64,000 nt of DNA from contig NZ_CP090438.1 of the NCBI RefSeq assembly GCF_021441885.1, positions 992,001-1,056,000 of the forward strand, in the 5' to 3' direction. The stretch comes from Vibrio maritimus (GTDB lineage: Bacteria; Pseudomonadota; Gammaproteobacteria; Enterobacterales; Vibrionaceae). Position 1 is the first letter of the stretch. Each line of letters opens with the position of its first letter. The notes under the pieces are model-generated. The model was not told where the DNA came from and did not search any database. It saw only the letters and a program-made list of their open reading frames with translations. This document shows positions 59,902-64,000 of this stretch, piece after piece. The position numbers and the translations under genes are program-made.

Positions 59902-59930
59902 CAGAGCTGGGTTTTCCCAGCTCTGATTTT
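59902..59930 (+). terminator. Terminator of the ptb-buk-aldehyde dehydrogenase unit
   Basis: CAGAGCTGGG-TTTT-CCCAGCTCTG is a perfect 10-bp stem followed by ATTTT. Confidence 0.88.
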
Positions 59931-60181
59931 AACTGCACTAAGTAGTCATTTTTTTACTCAATGATTGGAATAGATATTATTTACCTTTCTATTCTCAAGG
60001 AGGTGTAAGAGCACTCGATAGGCTAATGAACTAAAAGCATCAACCCATTTTCGATTAACCAATTACCAAATTTTAGAGGTCAGGATTTCCTCTAACGCTG
60101 CGTGTGATTGGCAACAATACACGAAGCAATGTGTACGTACGGAAACAGTTGATCTTTTACTTACTAATCATAAGGTTTTAA

Positions 60182-60814
60182 ATGATGAAGAAAGTTCTTT
60201 TAGCTACGATGCTTGTTGGTCTAACGAATACTGCAATTGCAGATGATTACTCTGGTTTCCGTTTAGGGGCAGGTGCAACTATGGGTCAATCAACCGAATA
60301 TGGTGACCTAAAAGCTCAGCCAAGGATTGAGATGGGCTATGACATTAACCGTATCTTCTCGATTAATGGTTATGTTCAGGACATGCGTGGAAAAACAAAT
60401 GGTAGCTATCTTGGGGCTCCAGCTACACACTACATGGGAGAGGTTATGCCAACACTACCCATGGCCCACGCAGAAGCGGATTTAAATGGATGGCGCGCTG
60501 GCATTGAAGCCGAAGCAGGATATGCGTTTGATTTAGGTGTCGTAGACATCAAACCATATGTGGCAGTGGGCCTAGCCACACAAGGCGGAGATATGAATGT
60601 TCGCCTACATGACACTATACAAAATGCAAGTGGTACACAATACAACAGCTCTACGTCACTCAACGATACAGCAGTGACAGGTGCGCTAGGTGTGAGATTA
60701 AACACACCAGTTGGCATCTACGTTGATACAAGAATAGAGCGAGCTCCGTTCAATAAACACGGAGCACTGAAAGACCAGACTCAAGGGTCGGTCTCAGTAG
60801 GATTTAAATTCTAA
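60182..60814 (+). CDS. Outer-membrane beta-barrel protein
   Basis: 210 residues with a signal peptide (MMKKVLLATMLVGLTNTAIA). Alternating amphipathic strands and the C-terminal VSVGFKF (aromatic end, recognised by BamA) indicate an eight-stranded OmpX/OmpA-like barrel. No periplasmic domain is present. It is monocistronic with its own terminator. An alternative start one codon later is equally possible. Role not known. Confidence 0.8.
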   Translation: MMKKVLLATMLVGLTNTAIADDYSGFRLGAGATMGQSTEYGDLKAQPRIEMGYDINRIFSINGYVQDMRGKTNGSYLGAPATHYMGEVMPTLPMAHAEADLNGWRAGIEAEAGYAFDLGVVDIKPYVAVGLATQGGDMNVRLHDTIQNASGTQYNSSTSLNDTAVTGALGVRLNTPVGIYVDTRIERAPFNKHGALKDQTQGSVSVGFKF

Positions 60815-60846
60815 AATATAGCTCAATGGAGCGAGTCCGAATTTGT

Positions 60847-60872
60847 AAAAGCCGAGCAATAGCTCGGCTTTT
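60847..60872. terminator. Bidirectional terminator behind the outer-membrane gene
   Basis: AAAAGCCGAGC-AATA-GCTCGGCTTTT is a perfect 11-bp stem flanked by A and T tracts, between this gene and the converging lysR-type gene. Confidence 0.9.
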
Positions 60873-60905
60873 CGCCGTTTAGGGAACGGATTTGTTGCTC
60901 TCCCC

Positions 60906-61787
60906 CTAGAACAAATCGTATATCCCTTCTTCAATCCCATCAATTAACGCCTGGCGCGTCTCAACGGTATGGTCATTTGGTCTCGACATCTCACCAAAGC
61001 TCTCGTAGTACATCCCATTAGGGTGTTTTACCACGACCAAGTGCTCCTTACGCAGCTCTTGCTTAACCAATGTCTCTGGAATAATACCCCAACCCAAGTT
61101 ATCAACGACAGCTTCTAGCACCTCTTGGTAGTTGGAGAAACTCATGGTACTGCTTGAAATCGGTCGAAAATCTTGGTGAATTTCGTCGAAAAGGTGAGAA
61201 AGTACAATTTGACGGTGTGCTGTGATATCTGTGCTGGTGACATTGGTGAGCTTGGCTAATGCGTGCTCAGGTGAACAAACGGCCATCATGCGGATTCTGT
61301 GCAGGGCACGAACCTTGATCATCGGATCGTCACCAGAGCTGAATACCAGCCCATAGCCTAGATCGACGTGGTTCTCTTTGACCAAAGTAGGGATATCGGC
61401 ACTTGAGGCTTTGATTGCCGTTAACGAAATGTGTGGGAACTCGTCGGCGAGTCCAACCAGCTGGCGACGCCAGAAGTTCGATGGGAGGGTATCGTCATAA
61501 GCAATGCGGATTTTATCGCTGTCCCCTTGACGAAATTGCTCTGCTTTTGAGTAGAGGCTTTCAGCCATTTTTAGAATATTTCGACAATCGGGCAGCAGCG
61601 CAGTGCCTGCTTCATTGATCACTAAGCGGTTACGAGTGCGCTCAAACAGCTCCACCCCCAGCTCGTCTTCCAAACTTGATAGCGCCATGCTTAGAGACGT
61701 TCTGGTTTTACCCATGATGTTGGCAACTTTTGTTAGCGATCCGTGCTCTGCAGTCAGGGCGAACACACGCAGTTTTGTAAGGTTCAT
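60906..61787 (-). CDS. LysR-family transcriptional regulator
   Basis: 293 residues. The N-terminal helix-turn-helix is LRVFALTAEHGSLTKVANIMGKTRTSLSMALSSLEDELGVELFERT, and a periplasmic-binding-like effector domain follows. It is divergent from an MFS transporter gene 354 bp away, the classical layout for a LysR regulator and its target. The inducer is unknown. Confidence 0.92.
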   Translation of the reverse strand: MNLTKLRVFALTAEHGSLTKVANIMGKTRTSLSMALSSLEDELGVELFERTRNRLVINEAGTALLPDCRNILKMAESLYSKAEQFRQGDSDKIRIAYDDTLPSNFWRRQLVGLADEFPHISLTAIKASSADIPTLVKENHVDLGYGLVFSSGDDPMIKVRALHRIRMMAVCSPEHALAKLTNVTSTDITAHRQIVLSHLFDEIHQDFRPISSSTMSFSNYQEVLEAVVDNLGWGIIPETLVKQELRKEHLVVVKHPNGMYYESFGEMSRPNDHTVETRQALIDGIEEGIYDLF

Positions 61788-62141
61788 AGGGGGAAACTTC
61801 CAGCTATAGGGTTAGCGTCAAAACCTGTCGCTAATGAGTTTATTGTTATGATGGGTAGAGTATAGCATTTCTGACGCCCAGTGAAGTGTTATGTTGACAG
61901 TGGGAAGTCCACACTATTACAGGGGAAAGGGGAGCTTGCTATGATTGCGGCCTTCAAAAGCTCTCCGAAATGCAGGGCGCATAGAGTAACAGATGAAAGC
62001 CGTTGAAGGGTACCAGTATGTTACTTATTACCGCCTGTTGAGGGAGTTATTATTAGTCTGGGTAAAGGAAGGATGCCTTAACGCTGTGCTAATCCCTAAA
62101 TCAAATAACCCTATGGATATCTTCCTTAAGAGGTCTGCAAC
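61788..62141. promoter_or_regulatory. Divergent control region of lysR-type gene and MFS gene
   Basis: No coding frame is seen in this 354-bp region. Both promoters and the LysR operator are expected here, but I could not pick out a clear T-N11-A dyad. Confidence 0.4.
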
Positions 62142-63386
62142 ATGTTGAAAAAACTCGGCTTAGAAGGCTGGTTCTCGGCTCACTTTGCTTATGGCATCGT
62201 CCAAATTGTTTTCGTTCCTATGATGGTGCCTTCATTCATCCTTGCTCGTACTGGCAGTCCAACCGATGCTGGCCTAGCAATGGGCCTATTTGGTCTTGCG
62301 GGTCTTGCTGCTCCTGTAATCGGCATGCTTGCTGACAAATACAAAGCGCACCGTTTAGCTCAGCTATTTGGCATGATCGCTTATCTATTGGCTGGCACGA
62401 GTTTCCTTTTAGCTGGAGATAACTTTACGCTGATGGCTATTGGCTCGATTTTCTTCGGCACAGGCTCGGCGATCCTTCTTATGCTTAACCCAGTATTCAT
62501 CACTTTTGCTGGCTACGATGCAAAAACTGAAGCCTCCAAACTGGGTCGAATGGCGCAGGTTCTTATCATTGGCTCACTGCTTTCTGGTATTGCACTCGCT
62601 TATGTCACGGACCTAGGTTGGTCTTATGAGATGCGCTTTATGGCGATGATGGCAATTGTTGCGGTTTTAGCTGTGATTACTATGCTGACCAACAAAAAAC
62701 CGGCACAACGTATACTCGATAATGCCGAGGCTATCGCTGCGGCTGCGGCGGAAGAAGATGCACCAAAAGTAGGTATCGCCAAGGTAGTATTCTCTAACTT
62801 TGGACTGTTCCTGCTCGCAGTAGGCTTGCTTTGTGCAGGTCAAGGTGCGTTCCAAGCTCAGTATCCTAACCTCCTTGAAAATGGATATGGCGTTGCTCAG
62901 TCTCTGTCAGCGGCAAACTTATCTGTTGCGTCAGTACTAGGTCTTATTGTGTTGGTTGCGGCTGAAAAGTTTGTGGCTCGCTACGGTAACCTAAGTCTAT
63001 TCAAACTATCTGCAGTGGCGTCTATCGTGGTGATTGGTATCGCGTATGTGATTGCTGAAGCAGGTATGTCTTTGCATTACATCATTCCGTTAGCCCTGTT
63101 CCTTGTTTATCTGCAAGGTATCACGGTGACGGATATGATTTCTCCAGCTATCGCTGCGCGTCTCACTTTTGTGGGTGGTGGTCTGACGCAAGGTCTGATG
63201 ATGTTCTTTATCTCGCTAGGTTTCGGTATGGGTAGCGTGATCAGTGGTATCGCTGTTGATGGTTTTGGCTGGGCAGCACTTCCATTCGCGATTCTAGGTC
63301 TGACGATCGCAGCTTATGTCTGTGTGTTGATTGTTGGTATGAAGCACAAAGCGGCAGTAAAGCGTGAGCAAATGAAGTCGGCATAA
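62142..63386 (+). CDS. MFS transporter
   Basis: 414 residues with twelve predicted spans. A charged central loop (about 190-215, KKPAQRILDNAEAIAAAAAEED) separates the two halves. The MFS loop-2/3 motif appears as GMLADKYKAHRL. It is probably regulated by the divergent LysR protein. The substrate is not recognisable. Confidence 0.87.
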   Translation: MLKKLGLEGWFSAHFAYGIVQIVFVPMMVPSFILARTGSPTDAGLAMGLFGLAGLAAPVIGMLADKYKAHRLAQLFGMIAYLLAGTSFLLAGDNFTLMAIGSIFFGTGSAILLMLNPVFITFAGYDAKTEASKLGRMAQVLIIGSLLSGIALAYVTDLGWSYEMRFMAMMAIVAVLAVITMLTNKKPAQRILDNAEAIAAAAAEEDAPKVGIAKVVFSNFGLFLLAVGLLCAGQGAFQAQYPNLLENGYGVAQSLSAANLSVASVLGLIVLVAAEKFVARYGNLSLFKLSAVASIVVIGIAYVIAEAGMSLHYIIPLALFLVYLQGITVTDMISPAIAARLTFVGGGLTQGLMMFFISLGFGMGSVISGIAVDGFGWAALPFAILGLTIAAYVCVLIVGMKHKAAVKREQMKSA

Positions 63387-63402
63387 CGAACTTTGATGTA
63401 TT

Positions 63403-63436
63403 AAAAAGGCTTGGCAATCATTGCCAAGCCTTTTTT
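63403..63436. terminator. Bidirectional terminator after the MFS gene
   Basis: AAAAAGGCTTGGCAA-TCA-TTGCCAAGCCTTTTT is a 15-bp perfect stem between converging genes. Confidence 0.92.
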
Positions 63437-63453
63437 GTGTCCGACGTCCGTGA

Positions 63454-64000
63454 TTAACTCAGACGTGAGCGCTCGTCGATACCACCTGCGCCTTGGAACC
63501 AAATAGTCAGGTGACGCTTGAGGTCTTTTAGCTCATCGGGACCAATAAGCGCGAGACCGAGATCTTCTGCACGAGTAATGTCGTTATGACGCAGCGGTCT
63601 AAAACTCACCAACATAGCGCGCGCTTGCAGGCCACCTAACAGATCGCGAAGTGATTCAAGTTTGTAGAGTGTGTCGTCACCATCATCTCGCATGCCTTTC
63701 GTTTTGCACTCGATGATGTGGAGCTTATTGTTTACCACAGAGGCAACATCGAGTTCATTGCGAACCTCGCGCTCACCAAGCTGGCGGTATACTTGAACAT
63801 TGAGCGAATGGTCTTGAATCGTCGGGACGTCCTCGCGGATCTGTTTAACCGTGCTATGAACCAGATTCTCAAGCCACTCGCCATTAGAGAAGCGTCTCGC
63901 ATCTTCACTGATAAACGTCAGCACGCCATTGTCGTAACTGGCAATTTGGGACTCAACCAAGTCGCTGATTAGCATGTTTAGCTCACGATAGCCTTGCTGC
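63454..64000 (-). CDS. DUF1887 (Can2/Card1-type CARF-nuclease) protein, C-terminal part
   Basis: The frame continues to the window edge (…QQGYRELNMLISDLVES), so the start lies outside; the internal ATG at 63975 is not the start. The visible ~181 residues are the restriction-endonuclease-like domain. NELDVASVVNNKLHIIECKTK carries the D...ExK active site, and LESLRDLLGGLQARAMLVSF follows. The domain resembles V. cholerae VC1899 and Card1/Can2, which cut nucleic acid when cyclic oligoadenylate binds the N-terminal CARF domain. The CARF part cannot be seen here. No CRISPR locus is in the window. Confidence 0.78.
   Translation of the reverse strand, partial: QQGYRELNMLISDLVESQIASYDNGVLTFISEDARRFSNGEWLENLVHSTVKQIREDVPTIQDHSLNVQVYRQLGEREVRNELDVASVVNNKLHIIECKTKGMRDDGDDTLYKLESLRDLLGGLQARAMLVSFRPLRHNDITRAEDLGLALIGPDELKDLKRHLTIWFQGAGGIDERSRLS

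Noticed and set aside
1..64000. CRISPR array or prophage
   Set aside because: No series of short direct repeats with regular unique spacers and no phage structural or integrase genes were seen; the only regular tandem array is the coding repeat of rnfC.

Overview
The window looks like the main chromosome of a marine Vibrio. Supporting evidence is the order rnt-motY ... gloA-nth, rnfABCDGE, tRNA-Asn, uvrB-luxO-luxU-yvcK and moaABCDE, together with a sodium-type flagellar protein (MotY), a quorum-sensing relay (LuxO/LuxU) and Leu-CTA-rich codon use in highly biased genes. This assignment comes from gene content and my knowledge of Vibrio gene order; no database search was run.

Layout. 1-2.1 kb: end of a Na+/H+ antiporter gene, RNase T and MotY. 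2.2-4.8 kb: a small accessory insert with two unrecognised minus-strand genes that share a short amyloid-like motif, followed by a degraded second copy of gloA that stops at a sequence resembling an IS50/Tn5 end. 4.8-6.7 kb: a YwqK-repeat secreted protein, gloA and nth. 6.8-13.1 kb: the Rnf ion-pumping ferredoxin/NAD oxidoreductase operon; its RnfC carries a long 114-bp tandem-repeat tail. 13.3-18.7 kb: tRNA-Asn, uvrB behind DnaA-box-like sites, luxO with a LuxO-type site and an apparent Qrr pairing site on its ribosome-binding site, luxU and yvcK. 18.9-21.8 kb: a probable molybdenum-cofactor riboswitch and moaABCDE.

22.1-33.4 kb is a minus-strand catabolic cluster of the yia/sgb/ula type: diketo-L-gulonate reductase, a TRAP importer, the 4-epimerase, L-xylulokinase, 3-keto-L-gulonate-6-phosphate decarboxylase, L-xylulose-5-phosphate 3-epimerase and an IclR-type regulator, plus three extra genes (HAD phosphatase, YhcH-type protein, 107-aa protein). 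A FucP-like permease follows. Together these would import an ascorbate/diketogulonate-type acid and convert it to D-xylulose 5-phosphate. 33.9-36.1 kb holds HopJ, another HAD phosphatase and a lone family-16 glycanase.

36.3-48.1 kb is an assimilatory nitrate system in two transcription units (nasA-cobA-trpD2-like-nasT and nrtABC-nirBD). Each starts with a sigma-54-like promoter and a leader ending in an intrinsic terminator, which fits NtrC activation plus antitermination by the ANTAR protein NasT. MoaABCDE would supply cofactor to NasA, and CobA siroheme precursor to NirB. 48.1-53 kb: a small hypothetical gene, a CBS protein, a MATE pump and a ZntA-type ATPase behind a MerR-family promoter. 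53.1-64 kb: udp with a CRP/CytR-type control region, an unusual PLP decarboxylase, a codon-biased ptb-buk-acylating aldehyde dehydrogenase operon, an outer-membrane barrel, a LysR regulator divergent from an MFS transporter, and the C-terminal part of a DUF1887 (CARF-nuclease) protein cut by the window edge.

The most unusual item is the two-gene accessory pair at 2.5-4.1 kb. No CRISPR array, prophage or complete insertion sequence was seen.
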